A stretch of 64,000 bases of DNA from Amorphophallus konjac. Its lineage: Eukaryota; Streptophyta; Magnoliopsida; Alismatales; Araceae. The position numbers were made by a program, and so were the translations under genes. The notes under the pieces were generated by a model. The model had not been told where the DNA came from and searched no databases. It saw only the letters and a program-made list of their open reading frames with translations. Positions 12,551 to 25,278 of the stretch are shown here, piece by piece; the stretch's first letter is position 1; each line of letters starts with the position of its first letter. The stretch lies in assembly GCA_022559845.1 (NCBI GenBank), contig CM040127.1:30652708-30716707 (forward strand), given 5' to 3'.

Positions 12551-13276
12551 CTGGTAAGAGTGAAGGGCATAGAATTAAGTATAAGCATGTGGCATTTCGT
12601 ATTCTTTTTCTGAAGCTCCATATCTCATGGATCCAAAATTTTACCCTTTCCCCCACAGAAATGAAGATGTAATTATGTTTAGGGACAACAAAAGCATCTA
12701 GTTAAAACCTCTAGGGATGAGAGAGAACATTCAATGATAATGTCATGTAATTGTTGAACCCCACAATGGTCATCACACATATTTCTGATTAATTTCAGAA
12801 CTAATAAAATTAAGTAAATTCAATCCACATGACGGCGTAAAGTGGTATGAACTGCGGCCGTCACACGTGGATTAAGTCCAAACGCCCTTGGGATTCCGTT
12901 GGGCGAAGTTCTACAAAAGAAATAATGTGTTTTTGACGCACAGTAATTTCATCAAACACCTAGTGGACAGCGTTAAAATCATTTACCCATGCAAAAAGAA
13001 GCCAAATAATTGTGATTCTAGGGATTGAGGGGTGTTCTGGAAGTGCCACGGAGTTATCACTCCACTCCGGTACCAAGGACAGCAATACGGCGTCCAAAGA
13101 AGTCAACAAAATCAAAAGGAAGCCGCCAAGTGTTGCCACCTTGCTGAGAGGAGTAGAAAGTCTTTAAAAAGTGCCGAAAAATGACAGTCAAGAGTGGTTT
13201 TATGCTTTTTAATTGGGGGGACCAGGGGGGCCGCCCCTCTCTCCTTTTTTCTCTCCTTGGGAAGCATGCCAGCAAC

Positions 13277-13395
13277 CCGGAGGGGGTCCCTCCGGATGTT
13301 GCAGGGCGGTGGGGTCCACCCTGGGTGATGCAGACCCAGAGGAGGTCCCTCTGGGTTCTGCAGACCCGGAGGTCCTCCCTCCAGGCGGGGGACCA
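13277..13395 (+). repeat. U3 hairpin array, short version
   Basis: Consecutive inverted repeats are separated by TGCAG-type spacers. The first (13277-13295) pairs CCGGAGGG with CCCTCCGG and the third pairs CCCAGAGG with CCTCTGGG. Another pairs GGTGG with CCACC. Changes on one arm are matched on the other. The array lies about 240 bp upstream of the TATA box. Confidence 0.65.
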
Positions 13396-13631
13396 CTGGC
13401 CTCTCCCCCTTCCTCTCTGCTTTGCGGCAGCCAGAACAACAAAAAAAAGAGAGAAGAAGAAGAAGAAGAAAAGTGCAGAGAGGAGGCCCCCCGGATCTAC
13501 AGACCCAGTAGAGCTCTCCTCCGCCCCTCTTGATTCCTCCCCTCAAGCAAACAATAAAAAAAAGGAAAAGGAAGACCAAAAGACAAGGAAATACCTGGAG
13601 TTGCAGCCTCTGGGTTTGCTCTTCCACTCCC

Positions 13632-13639
13632 TATAAAAG
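13632..13639 (+). promoter_or_regulatory. TATA box of the Tat-like 5' LTR
   Basis: TATAAAAG. The same box at the same relative place in the 3' LTR is at 25102-25109. Confidence 0.6.
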
Positions 13640-14640
13640 GAAGCCAAGGTCAAGACACACAAAAAAAAACACTGGGATCTCTCGGACTTCGAAGGTTGGA
13701 GCACCACACGAGAAGTCCAGCGCAGGTGCAAGCGGGTGGCGGCCCTCTTCTTGTGGAGTTTCTTTGAATTTAAACCCTATTTTGCACAAAGAACTCACCA
13801 TTTTTAAAATGGTACTTTACCAAAATGCCTTCGCGTGAGCACCTCATGTGTATTATGAATCCAAGTGGATCCAAGCTACAAAAAAAGATTGTGGTGATCA
13901 TACAAATGTCAAAATTGTGAAATCATTATTTTCAAGACCATGTGAAAGACCCCAACATGCGTAAAAATATATTTTTACCCCTGCATTTTATTGAATTGCG
14001 CAAATGTCCTCAAGAAACCATGAGAAAGTTATGAAATGTCAGCATCCTTTGGAAATGACATAAGTTTCTATGAACGTCTTCAAAGTTGGCGAGATATCAT
14101 GTCCAAATTCACAAAACTCAGGATTTTTGCAATTATACCCTCGAAGTTCACAAAATTGTGTAAACGTCCAAGAAAGCTATGCAAAACTCTAGAAATTTCA
14201 AAAAAGCCTATTCTTCACATATAAACCCTGGTTCAAGAGAAATTACATATAAACCCTAGTCCAATAGAAAATTGCACAAAAACCCTAAGTCTGGGATAGA
14301 TTCAATATACACCTTGGTTTAAGGGTACATGGCAAAAAAACCCTAATTCGAGGGAAAAATTACAAATAAATCCCTCCAAAAAGAAAATTACAAATAAACC
14401 CCTCCAAATATTGCAAATAAACCCCTCCTAAGGAGAGAATTGTAAATAAACCTTCATATGAAGGGAAAAATAACAATAATACCTAGAGGTAAGGGGATTT
14501 CTCCCCAGGGCAAAAGAAAAAGGAAGGAATCTTCATCGTAACCAATACCATAAGAGCAAAGGAGATCTTAGGCAGTTAATCAAAGGTGTTCGGACTCGGT
14601 CCGATGTAAATTAACATCGACTCCGGTCGGTGGGGAAAGG

Positions 14641-17379
14641 TGTAATGACCTGGGTTTTTCGGATCTAGTATCTGCGGGTTTCGAAGCGATTCTGCGGGTC
14701 TCGGATTCAGTTTTCTAATTAAAATAGAATTTCTTAAATAACGGATCTTCGGGCCCCTAGAATGAGAGAAAATAAAATATTTCGAACTCCGTGATGTGAC
14801 GGTCGGATTGTGCGTTCTCTGAGGATCGTCGGGTTAAAATTTGAGAATTTTCCCACCTTGTTTGGATTTTTATTGATTAAGAGAAGAAAAATAATAATAA
14901 TAATAAATTTTCTTTATTTAAAACCCCCACACCTCTCTCATTCGTTCTCTCATCTCTCTCTCGTTCTCCTCCCCTCTCACTCTCTCTCCTTCTCTCCCTC
15001 CACTTCTCCGGCGGCCGACGGAGGATGCGTGGGCGAAGCGGAGGACGACGTGGATGACGATCGACGAGAAGGGGAGTGCGGAGCGAGAGACAGTGGTGTG
15101 GCGGGGCGGCTTTCTCGTTTTCGTGAAGAACCGGTCGTGGAACGAGGTGATTTTGACATGGATTGACGTCAGATTCGCGTGGAATCTTCGTGAGAGATAG
15201 GGGGACGGATCCCCAACCCTTGTGCGTTGATTTCCCGCAATTTCATGTCGATTCGGGCGAGTTAGAGTGGGTTTCCTTCTTGATAGGGAAAAACGCATGT
15301 TTTGGGGCGAGTGGCGTTGTCCGCCGATTCGGGCGGTGTTCCTTAGCCAATCTCGTGGCATTGATAGAATGGATGTTGGGGAATGATTCCCCCTTACTTT
15401 TCCTACATTTCCATGTGGTCTCAGGCCATAGGGAGGCCGAGAGTGGGTTTATATTTTATTTTGGGGAAGGTTTGAGCATGATTTGGGGTGAGCGATGGAT
15501 TCGTCCGATCGTCCCGAGTTTTATGGTTTAAACGTGTCCTCCCGATGGATAGGAGGTCGGGGAAGGGTTTCCCCATGTTTTCCCCAATGTGCGGAAGGAG
15601 TGGGGAGTGGATAGGGACCCCACGATGGGGCTCCCGCTGTTGGATCACCAGAATTGGTCGACCGATGGCCTAGATCGGTCGACCGTTCTGGCCCAATCCG
15701 ATTAGACCGATTCTAGGAAATTCGGTCGACCGATCTCCCTTGCTGGTCAACTGACCAGAGAGGCCGGTCGACCAGTTCTTGGTGTTGGTCGACCGACCAA
15801 CTGTGTTGGTCGACCGACCCAGGCCCTTTTGGCCCGTTTGACCCCCATAATTCGGTTTTCACCTCGGAACACCCAAATTAATATTATAATCATGAAATCC
15901 ATTAAAAAAATTGCGCCATCTTGGCCTCGTTTAGGCGGCAGTCACCCCAAGGTTAGGTTTGCTATGAGCGAAGCCTTATAGTTCTCGCGGAGAGTTTACC
16001 CTCATGGTTGGGTGTTCTTATGTAAGTCACTTGGGGTTAGTGTTTCTAAGTTCTTAGTCGGCCTTGTGTGCCAACTCGAGGGACGTGTGAGTGTGAGTAG
16101 CTCAAGCCGATTTTGGTTGGATTATGTCTGATCTTGTGCCACGGCTTGAGGCCATATTCTACACGAGTTTTGTGTACGTGCGTGGGCACTCTGATAGTTT
16201 CCGTGAGACTACGGATTTACTGTTTTACCGTAGTACTGCCTTGGGGGCATTTCGTGGACGGACCCAGCGAGGACAGCCTTGTATGTGCAACGCTCGTACA
16301 ACAGAGGCGAGGACAGTCTAGAGCGTAGAGCGCCTTGATTAGGACAAGTGTACGTCGTTGGTGGACGCAGGGGTGCGTACCTCGTGTCAAGTTGCAGGAC
16401 ACAACCGTGTTGTTGGGTGCAAAGGCACGGATCCTAACCAGTCCTAGGGAGAGGTGTGTGTGTGTGTGTGTCTCCGCCCCACTCGAGGACAAGGTGTGCG
16501 CCGCGTGCGTGAGACTTGAGAGACGGCCGACCGAGGTAGAGTTACCAACAACGTTGTCGTGGCCCTCCCGGCAGTTGAGGCAGAGCTTACACGACGGCGA
16601 GATCGTGACTCCCATTTTGGTTCTTGACCGAGGTTTCTCCGGCATGGAGACCATAGTCTCCCGAGAGTGGAGGTTGTGCCCTTGACGGCGTAATCTAGGC
16701 CACGGATCCCGTCAACAAGCATGGGCCTTCACGACAGAGGTGTCGTGGATGTTTCCCGATATCGTAGCCATGGTTTGTCGTTAGCTCGACAGTTCTAACC
16801 GTGAAGTCCAGGTTTTCCCGTTGAGAATAGGAGTAACTTAGAGAGCCGTGTTTCCCCCGACTACTGTCGTTACTACTCTTGTTATTGTGGTTACTACTGT
16901 TGTTATTGTTATTGTTGCTTTTCTTGTTGCCGCCACTTTTGTTATTGTTCTCGTTGTTTACTGTTATTGTTGTGGTGGGGATCTACGGGACCGCTACTGA
17001 GCCAATGAGATAAGGCTCACTCTTTTTCTTTTCAGGTTCGATGTGCCTCCTAGTCGTCCGGAGGCGCTACGCAGCGCCTGAGAGTCCTAGCATCGGCAGC
17101 TTTTGCCAGCCGGGGTATGCCCCAAGACTTTGTACTTTTTTTTGTTAAGCTGTACCTTTGGGACTTGTATATCTGGACTAGAATCTGTGTAAAATTGTAT
17201 AAATCTGTTTATAAATGTAAACTTTAATTTCAGAACTTCCATTACTGCATTTATTTTAGATTTTTGTACACTCCCGTGACACCAATTTGAACCCTTCCGA
17301 GCTTCCCAACTCGTGGATAGCGACATAGGATCCGAATGGTATCGAGTTTGACTCGGTATTCGGATACTGGGTCATTACA
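14641..17379 (+). mobile_element. Solo LTR, Del/Tekay-like chromovirus
   Basis: The unit begins TGTAATGACC and ends GGTCATTACA, with flanking duplication AAAGG (14636-14640 and 17380-17384). TGTAAYGACC-type ends are typical of Del/Tekay LTRs. No internal domain, primer site or second LTR is present, so it is a solo LTR left by LTR-LTR recombination. It contains a CT-rich leader near 14935-15003, a cluster of GGTCGACC palindromes at 15656-15830, and a GTT/ATT-rich simple repeat at about 16860-16975. Open frames inside show no known protein. Confidence 0.85.
15656..15830. repeat. Cluster of GGTCGACC palindromes
   Basis: The six-base palindrome GTCGAC, mostly within GGTCGACCG, recurs seven times in about 175 bp, together with related CCGATC words, inside the solo LTR. 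Confidence 0.7.
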
Positions 17380-17503
17380 AAAGGTCCCACACACGAATTT
17401 TAAATCGTCTCATAAGTCATGCGTGCGAAAATTATAATATGCATACTAATTAGCCTAAAAATGTACATATTTTTGCCAAACTATTTTCCGCATTTGTAAA
17501 TAG

Positions 17504-17520
17504 ACTGGCACACCCGATGG
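17504..17520 (+). promoter_or_regulatory. Probable primer-binding region of the Tat-like element
   Basis: ACTGGCACACCCGATGG directly follows the inferred 5' LTR end. It resembles the TGGCACGCCCGGTGGGA start of internal regions in Tat elements. The exact priming tRNA was not determined. Confidence 0.45.
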
Positions 17521-18180
17521 AACTTTTTCTGTCTTTTATCCTTCCACCAAAAGATCTTTAATGCCTTTGCGAAGGTCCTAATTTCCCTTGTTTGCCCTTT
17601 CAGGAGGGAGCAGGGAGGGTCTCGGCTCCAACATCAACATCGAAAAAAGTAATCTACTCCAACAAGAAGTTTCAATGGCGGCAGTTACATACGGACCGCT
17701 CGTCGTTGCCAACCACCCCAGATACGGATATCTGGCAACTCCGATAGTCTTCGGAGATTTCCCGGCGGTCGTCGGGTCCCCTTTCTTTTTCGGGATCATC
17801 CTTGCTGTGCAAGGAGAGCCAGCTACTCTGGCCAAGACTGCTTCGGCTGGGGGCATCAAACCCCACCTTCCACAAAGCCGAGTTTTCCCAATCAACATAA
17901 TTTCATGAAACCCTTCCCCCGCTAAATGGGGGCGACACCAGGCCCAACAGAATAGGAAGCCTGCAGTGGCAACTTCCCTGTTCGGCAAGATAGTTTTGGC
18001 CGGAAGTCCGCGTGTTCGGCTCGATGACAGCGAGCCAATACTCCCACGGGACAACAATGTCTCGACCGTCCCAACCTCCAATCGTTTCACGCTCCTCTAC
18101 AAGGTGCATAAGGACAAGCTGGACTTTAAAAAGATGTCCAAATCCAACATCGGGGGCAACGTAGCCAAGGAGCGCCCCTA

Positions 18181-18382
18181 AAAGATAAAGCAAATGTGGG
18201 TCACCAAGTAGGAGGCCCGCACCCTCAAGCGAGCCCGGCAGCTAAGCCCGACCAAAGCTCTAGAATGGCAGCAAGACCCCAAAAGATAAAGCAAATGTGG
18301 GTCACCAACCAGGAGGCCCGCACCCTCAAGCGAGCCCGGGCAGCTAAGCCCGACCAAAGCTCTAGGATGGCAGCAAGACCCT
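18181..18382 (+). repeat. Direct tandem duplication of about 101 bp
   Basis: Two near-identical head-to-tail copies each run from AAAGATAAAGCAAATGTGGG to GGCAGCAAGACCC in the leader of the Tat-like internal region. Confidence 0.8.
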
Positions 18383-18656
18383 TCTTCGTTGTCTCGAGAT
18401 GCTAAGCCCTCGTGCCCTCGAGGACAAAAGAGCAAAGGGGTTTATTGCAAGCCCAATTTCACTCAAGCCTCGGAGCCAGTCCGAGCAGAACAAGTTACGC
18501 GTGTTGAGATCTCGACAGCACATATTTTTGTATTTGACAGGCTGGGGGTACCAGCCCGCCCGAAAGTCCAACCACCAAGGAAGAAAATGGTGGTTCAAAT
18601 GCCTGAAGTCGGGGACGGCATGAAAGTTTATACCTACTGTCTCCGGCCGAGAGCTG

Positions 18657-20380
18657 ATGGAGACCGCTGACCTCCCAGCCAACCCAAATGAACCTACTGA
18701 AAATCCTGCAATGGACGTAGTGTACCTCAACACCAGGAACGTCACCCGAAGAAGCCTCCAAGCCCAGTTTAGCGGCCAGACAGGGACTTTCAGCCAGGGT
18801 CAACATCAGGGTCAAGCCCAGAAGCAAGTTCTGAACCAAGATAAGAATTTACCCCAAGAAGAACATGACTCTGATAAAGTTGGAAGCATCTATGGAGAAG
18901 GGGGAGCTCAGCCCATCGGTGGATACATAAATCCGGTGTTTGAGCAGCCAACAAGGGCCGCATTCCAAACAATGCCCGACGATGCCAAGTTCGAAACCAT
19001 GCAGTATTGACACATAGAGATGGCTAACCTCATGCTCGAGATAAAATGGCAGATGAGTGCAAATGCTCAAAGACCCACAACACTGGGCCATAACTAAAAC
19101 CCTTGACGAGAGCAACAGCTGGGTAATCCCGCCATGGTCAATCGAAAGATGGTTGCACCCTACAATATATCTGTTGAAGTAGGGAGTGAGCCACTTCGTG
19201 TTCCGGCCAATGCCCAGTCTTCCCGGACTCCGGTGGCCGAAGATGTCATCGCCCAGTGTGGCAAGGGTATCGCCACTGTTGACTTATACAGTGTCCCATA
19301 CCCAATGCACCATCAATTTAAGAAGCTTCGATCGGATTGCCCAAAGGCACCAAAGCCGTAGAAGTTCAATGGACAGGGGTCCCCACATGAACACCTGGCC
19401 TATTACATAACGGCCATGGGTGACTTGGCGCTCGAGGAGTCATATCTTCTCCGCTATTTCACGACCTCTCACGGGTAGTGTCTTCCAAAGGTATTCAAAG
19501 CTAAAGCCCAACTCCATGGTCGACCAAGTGGATCTTTAGAAGAAGTGGATCAATCGCTTCCAAGTGGCCGAGAGGAAAGTCTCCCTCGCAGAGCTCTGTT
19601 CACTCACGCAAAAAAGAGGGGAGACTATGTTGGACTTCATCAAGTGTTGGAGGGACTTCAACATGAGATGTGACAACACTCCTTCCCAGGAAGATGTAAT
19701 AGCAATATGCTGAAGGGGCTTGTCGGCAGAAGTCAACGAAAAGCTCCTAGGGGCAAATATCAAAGGTTTCGACCAGTTAAATTCGATCATCGCAGAGAAA
19801 GAAATGTTCTTCGCTGATAACCCAACATTCACCCCCTCTAAGGGTAAGGCACCCAAGGAACGTAGCGCCATTGGGAAGGAGGCAAATGCCGCTGATTTCT
19901 CTCCCACAAATGGCTCCGATGAAGCAGCGACTCCAAGCAATTCCGACGTCCGAAGGGAAGGCATCAACAAGATTGTTTGAGCATATGAAAACTCCTTATT
20001 CCTTCAAGAAGGAGCATACCAAAAGACTCTTCAATCTTTGCATGAAAACTAAGTTAATACCTCTCCCGGATCCCAAGAAGTTGAAAGATGTAAGCAAATC
20101 GGATGACCCCAATTATTGCGTATATCATCGCATACTGGGTCATACTATTGAGAACTGTTATGTTTTCAAGGACGAGGTGAAGAAGATGATCCAAAACCAG
20201 TTCATCACCATGAAAAATTCTTTGATGGATCCCCCACAACCCCATGCTTGGGATCAGCCGACTCGTTCTGCTAATATAATCCATCATTCAATCAATGGGA
20301 ACCATATGGCGGCAACCTTTACATTCCCTAAGTCGAAGACAGAAGAAGCTGGCCCCAGTCGGAACAAACCCACTGTGTAG
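18657..20380 (+). pseudogene. Degraded gag of the Tat-like element
   Basis: Homology runs across two frames. A proline/glutamine-rich N-terminal part (18657-19010) precedes a Gag core with KFNGQGSPHEHLAYY and ALEESYLLRYF (about 19363-19470). The frame then changes to ERKVSLAELCSLTQ, GETMLDFIKCWRDFN and EVNEKLLG (about 19570-19750). A knuckle-like YCVYHRILGHTIENCYVFKD follows near 20114-20175. This CxxH-GH-C pattern with the KDEV continuation is typical of Tat/Ogre Gag. At least two in-frame stops (TAG at 19360, TAG at 19476) and a frameshift break it. The product would form virus-like particles in the cytoplasm; this copy cannot make an intact one. Confidence 0.7.
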
Positions 20381-22689
20381 TATCCAGGCTGGAGGCTCTC
20401 CCATCAGTGCTCCTTTCCGAAGGAGAATACTAAGGAGATATACGACTGTCTACTTAAGGAAGGTCAGATCATGGTACACAACCCACCAGTGACTTACGCG
20501 GAGGTTGAGAAAAAGCATCCTCGTTATCGTGAGTGCCACACTAAGATATCTAACTCAACGAAGAAATGCAAAGAAGTTCAAGACTACATTGAAATCCTCA
20601 TCCAAAGAGGGGAGTTCGATGTCCACAGGGGTAGCATAATAAGGAAAAGCCTCCGACAAGCTGTCGATCAAGTGCTAAATCAAGGTCCTCCAGAAATGGG
20701 GAACAAAGAAGAAAGCCCAGTCTCCCGTGACCAGCAAAGGATAACACCTCAAATTGAATCCTCTATGCCCCAAGAAAGGGATCCGGGATCCGCTAACATT
20801 CTCAGTTAACATCGTGCATGCTTCAACTTCTCACGCATCCCCCAAGTCAGAAACACAGGAGGCTGGTCCCAGTTTAGGTCAACCCACAACATGGTGCCCT
20901 GAGTGGCGACCGTGGCAAGACTTAAAGTACTTGCCCTTTCTAAAGGAAGAGACCTGAAGATTACTCGAAATTCTTTTGGGCGGGAAAGAAATTTTGGTCC
21001 GCGATCCTCCATAACGTCACCCTGAAGCAAATTTCAGAAACCTAGGGCAAGGCCCGCCTGCCTCATATGTGAGCAAGGAGGACTACGCGGCCTAAAAAGA
21101 AGTCTAAGATTCCCCTCAACTAGGAGGAGAGAGTTTTCGCCCAGGTCGAAAAGGCAAGTCTCAGCAGGAAAATCTCAAGTCGAGTGTAGAACAAAGTCTA
21201 AAAGGCAAGCCTCAACAACAAAACCTCAAGGCTAATACCTGACAAAGCCGAAAGGGTCAAACCCAACCAGGGGATCTCAAGCTAAATTCCAAGCAAAGCC
21301 AAAGAGTCCAGATCCATGAAGAAAGCCTCAAGTTATGTGCGGAGCAAGCCCAGAAGAGCAATCTTCAGCCAAAGAGCCACCAGCCAATCTCCAACTCAGG
21401 TCAAAAGGACAAAGCCAAGCCTGACCTCCCCAAGCTAAGCCTCACACCAAGACGAGCTGGCAAGCACGAAGCCCGAGGTGGCTTCAGCACCCCAAAACTT
21501 TGGCTTTTATATGGCCGAATTCCAATAATTGCCACCTGAAATAGTCAATCAAGCAATTAAAGCCACATTCCGAGTGCATGAAGAAGAGGTTGACTGGGTC
21601 AGTGTGACCCCGAAAAAGCATGGTCACCCCAAACCCCCAAAAAGGAAAGGTAGGTTTAATAACTCCAATGTTGGGGGCATTTCCCAACCTCCTGCAAAAA
21701 TGGATGTTCTTTCTCCCACCGAATTAGCGCGAGCTAAAAAACATGAGATGAATAGAAAGAAGAATTTAAAGAAAAGATTGAAACAACAAGCCGAACAGGC
21801 CGCTACTATGGAAGCCCATAAGGAGCTAACTCCTCCTCAAAAGATGCAAAAGTTAATTGATGAGCTTGAGTACATTCCTTCCACACTCACTTGTTCCCCT
21901 CGATAAATATATCATGTGGGAAGAATTAGAGCGAAAGACTCAGCTCAAGAACTGGCTCCGTCGAATGTACTAGCGAGCACAGAAGGGCGAGAAGTTTCCC
22001 ATCCCAGAGGAGCTTTCCATCTTCTACAAAGATGAAATCTTCTACAAAGATGAAAAACTCACCATAGAGAAGTTAGAAGAAATGTTGAAGAACTTCTCGT
22101 GCAATATGGTGTCAATTCCTCCACCAGAAAGTTTACAAACACCAATCGGAGATAGCACCACTGCCACTGCAGCCAGAGATAGGATCACTATGGCGACGTA
22201 CCGGCGTCGTAACGCGAAGCTCCGAAACCGCGGTCACGGTAGAGGACGAGGTCGTGGCGAGAAAGGCACCCGGCATCCTCTAATGGGGAGAGTCCTAAAA
22301 TGACATACCCCCACAGAGTGATTGTCTTCAGAGGAGAAGAGCCAGGTCCCATTCTTGAAGTTCAAGTTCGGGCTAATACCTTCTTCTTCGATCTATCAGA
22401 CGAGGAAGATGAGCCAGTAAAGCCAATCTTGCATAAAAAACCTGTTGATCTAACTCAAACTCAAGTCGTGGATGCTACCTTCTTCTTCGATCTGCCAGAT
22501 AAGGAAAATGAACCAGTAAAACCGGCCCCACAAGAAAAGCCAGCTGATCCAGCTCGAGCAGGTCCCTTCGGCAAGGACAATGTTGAACTGCCACCTACTG
22601 AGGAAGATTCCTTGGCTCCATTATTCCAATAAGAACCTAATGATCAAGGGAAAGCTAAGCTAAGTAAGAAGCCCGACCATCAACCAAAG
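20381..22689 (+). pseudogene. Gag-protease linker region, degraded
   Basis: Fragmented plus-strand frames such as VEKKHPRYRECHTKI and VIVFRGEEPGPILEVQ carry on the Tat-like polyprotein between the Gag knuckle and the protease. Stops are frequent, and 20940-21500 holds no usable frame. No catalytic domain is recognisable. Confidence 0.5.
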
Positions 22690-23704
22690 CCACTCTCGGA
22701 GATGATCCCTCTGCTAGATCAAGCTCGTGCGTAGGCCGATCGTAAGATCGCCCAACATATGAAGTGGTTCCCAACTAATGTCACCATATGGGAAGCCATT
22801 GTATGGAGTAAATAACTGAGAAAGACCCTCGTGAAAATACTCCAAGAGCTAGAAGTTTATGAGGCTCGCGTTGCTGAGCTCCAAGCTCAAGCATATGAAG
22901 CTTTCGCAGCAACTATCACCTTTACAGACAAAGATATGCTCATGTCTTCCCCTTGCCATAATCGTCCTTTGTACATGGAAGGGAAGATAAATGGTCATGA
23001 ACTGAACCAGATTCTAGTAGACCCTGGGGCGTCCGTCAATATAATGCCTTTCAAGACTTTCAAGTCTTTGTTTCTCGTGCCCTATTTCAAAGGGTTAACA
23101 CGCCACAATCTCAAGATTCAACCAGAATTCAGAAGATGCATTTGGCAATATAGAAGTGGAAGTGACTATGGACAATTTTGTCACTAAAGCCACGTTCTAC
23201 ATTATTGACGCTAACACGTCGTATAAAGTCCTGCTCGAGAGACCTTGGTTGCATGAAAATTGGGTCATCCCTTCAACTCTTCACCAGTGGATTAAGTACA
23301 CGAAAGGTGGAAAGTAGCACACTATCTTTGCTGACCAAGCTCCATTCCGTCCGAATGAATGCAATTTGACGGACGCTCAGTTATACTTCGAGGAACCCAC
23401 CATCGAGCCTCCCGTCAAGGTCAAGGACAAAGGGAAGCAAAAGGTTGCTACAGGAGAAGAAGAAGAAGAAGAGCTCTTCGTAGTGGACAAGGATCTCGCC
23501 AAGCAACACCAACTGAATATACAAGCCAACATCGCCAATGCCAAGCCAACCCAGCAAGAAAGGCGAGAGATTAATTTTGAAGCCAACCTCATCAGTCGGG
23601 TAATTGACAAAAGTATCTCCCTACCTTCGGCATACATGCAGCTCCCATTCCAAAAAGAAGAGCACAAAGTGGAGCAATTAAAGACGTTTATCGTCACATA
23701 CTAA
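22690..23704 (+). pseudogene. Degraded retroviral-type aspartic protease of the Tat-like element
   Basis: The frame around 22831-23187 contains PLYMEGKINGHELNQILVDPGASVNIMP, the Tat-type protease core in which the usual DTGAS reads DPGAS. A frameshift then leads into VTKATFYIIDANTSYKVLLERPWLHE, the second conserved protease block, followed by an acidic linker. Stops lie near 22733, 22813 and 23316. The frame closes near 23701 without entering reverse transcriptase. Confidence 0.7.
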
Positions 23705-24072
23705 AGGAAAGGAAAAAAAGAAGAGTAATGAGACTATTAAGCCTATCATCTTTTACAAGGGAGACTTAGTACCTCAAGGTCCTCCCGACGATGACTTTGG
23801 CCAGAATGAGGTGCTCAAGAATGACCCCGAACTCGTCCAAAAAATAAATGACATGCCCGAATATATTAAAGAAATATGCCGTAAGCAGAACATCCCGTAA
23901 ATCATAGCATATTAGTCATAGCATATGCATAAAAACAAGGGCAATTAGTCATAGCATATGCAAAAAAACAAGCAATCAAGTTATCACGGCTGAAAATGTA
24001 AATCCCTAGATGTCGAGCAACTTAACAAGAAGCACGGGCCACCCGCCATCACCTTCAGCTCCGATGGGCACC

Positions 24073-24086
24073 CTGTAGGGGGCATT
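24073..24086 (+). promoter_or_regulatory. Polypurine tract of the Tat-like element
   Basis: The purine-rich TGTAGGGGGCATT immediately precedes the TG of the 3' LTR at 24087, as expected for plus-strand priming. Confidence 0.55.
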
Positions 24087-24609
24087 TGTTGAACCCCACA
24101 ATGGTCATCACACATATTTCTGATTAATTTCAGAACTAAGAAAATTAAGTAAATTCAATCCTCATGATGGCGTAAAGTGGTATGAACTGCGGCCGTCACA
24201 CGTGGATTAAGTCCAAATGTCCTTGGCATTCCGTTGGGCGATATTCTACATAAGAAATAGTGTGTTTTTAACAAAGTAATTTCATCAAACACCTAGTGGG
24301 CGGTGTTAAAATCATTTACCCATGCAAAAAAGAAGCCAAATAATTGTGATTCCCGACATCTGAGGAGTGTTCTAGACGTGCCACAGAGTTGTCACTCCAC
24401 TCCGGTATCAAGGACAGCAATACAACATCCAAAAAAGTCAACAAAATCAAAAGGAAGCCGCCAAGTGTTGCTGCCTTACTGAGAGGAGCAGAAAGTCTTC
24501 AAAAGTGCTGGAAAATGACAGTCAAGGGGGGTTTTATACTTTTTACTTGGCGGGCACCGGGGGGGACTGCCCCTCTCTCTTTTTTATCTCCTTCGGAAGC
24601 ACGCCAACA

Positions 24610-24870
24610 ACCCGGAGGTGGCACCTCCGGGTATTGCAGACCCAGAGGTGCCCCTCCGGGTGTTGCAAGCCAATGGGGCCCAACCCAAGTGCTGCAGACC
24701 CGGAGGTGGTCCCCCCGGGTTCTGTACACCCGGAGGAGATACCTTCGGGTGTTGCAGGCCGGTGGGGCCCACCCCAGGTGTTACAAACCCGGAGGTGGTT
24801 CCTCTGGGTTCTGCACACCCGGAGGAGTCCCTCCAGGTTCTGCAGACCCAAAGGTCCTCCCTCCGAGTTG
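24610..24870 (+). repeat. U3 hairpin array, expanded version
   Basis: About eight units of about 40 bp, against about four in the 5' LTR. The first pairs CCCGGAGGT with ACCTCCGGG around a GGC loop. Later units keep pairing through compensating or wobble changes, for example CCCGGAGG with CCTTCGGG and with CCTCTGGG. Units are joined by TTCTGCAGA or TGTTGCAG spacers. Confidence 0.7.
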
Positions 24871-25278
24871 CGTGTCCAAGGCGGGGGGCCCATTGGCCTC
24901 TCCCCCTTTCTCTCTGCTATGCGGCCACCAGAAAAAAAAAAGGTGCAGGGAGGAGGCCCCTCAGGTCTGCAGACTCAATGGAGCTCTCCTCCACCCCTCT
25001 TGCTTCCTCTCTTCAAGCAAACAACAAAAAAAAGGAAGAGGAAGACCTAAAGATAAGGAAATACCTGAAGTTGCGGCCTCCAGATTTGCTCTTCCACTCC
25101 CTATAAAAGGAAGTCAAGGCCAAGACACACAAAAAAAAACACTGGCAACTCTCGAACTTCGAAGCTTGGAGCAGCACACGAGCAGTCCAACGTAGGTGCA
25201 AGCAGGTGGTGGCCCTCTTCTTGTGAAGTTTCTTTGAATTTAAACCCTATTTTGTACAAAGGACTCACTTAAAATGAT

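Larger units (their letters stand above)
12752..17502 (+). repeat. 5' LTR of the Tat-like element (with a nested solo LTR)
   Basis: The LTR starts with TG at 12752. It has a hairpin-rich U3 (13277-13395) and a TATAAAAG box at 13632-13639. It is interrupted by a solo LTR at 14641-17379. Its end is placed near 17502 by comparison with the sister LTR end TGTAAACA at 41923; here it reads TGTAAATA. Without the insert it is about 2.0 kb. Confidence 0.7.

Noticed and set aside
13112..13838. Open frames of 100-170 codons in the Tat-like LTR
   Set aside because: They cover the U3 hairpin array on both strands and have no conserved motif; the equivalent frames in the 3' LTR differ.
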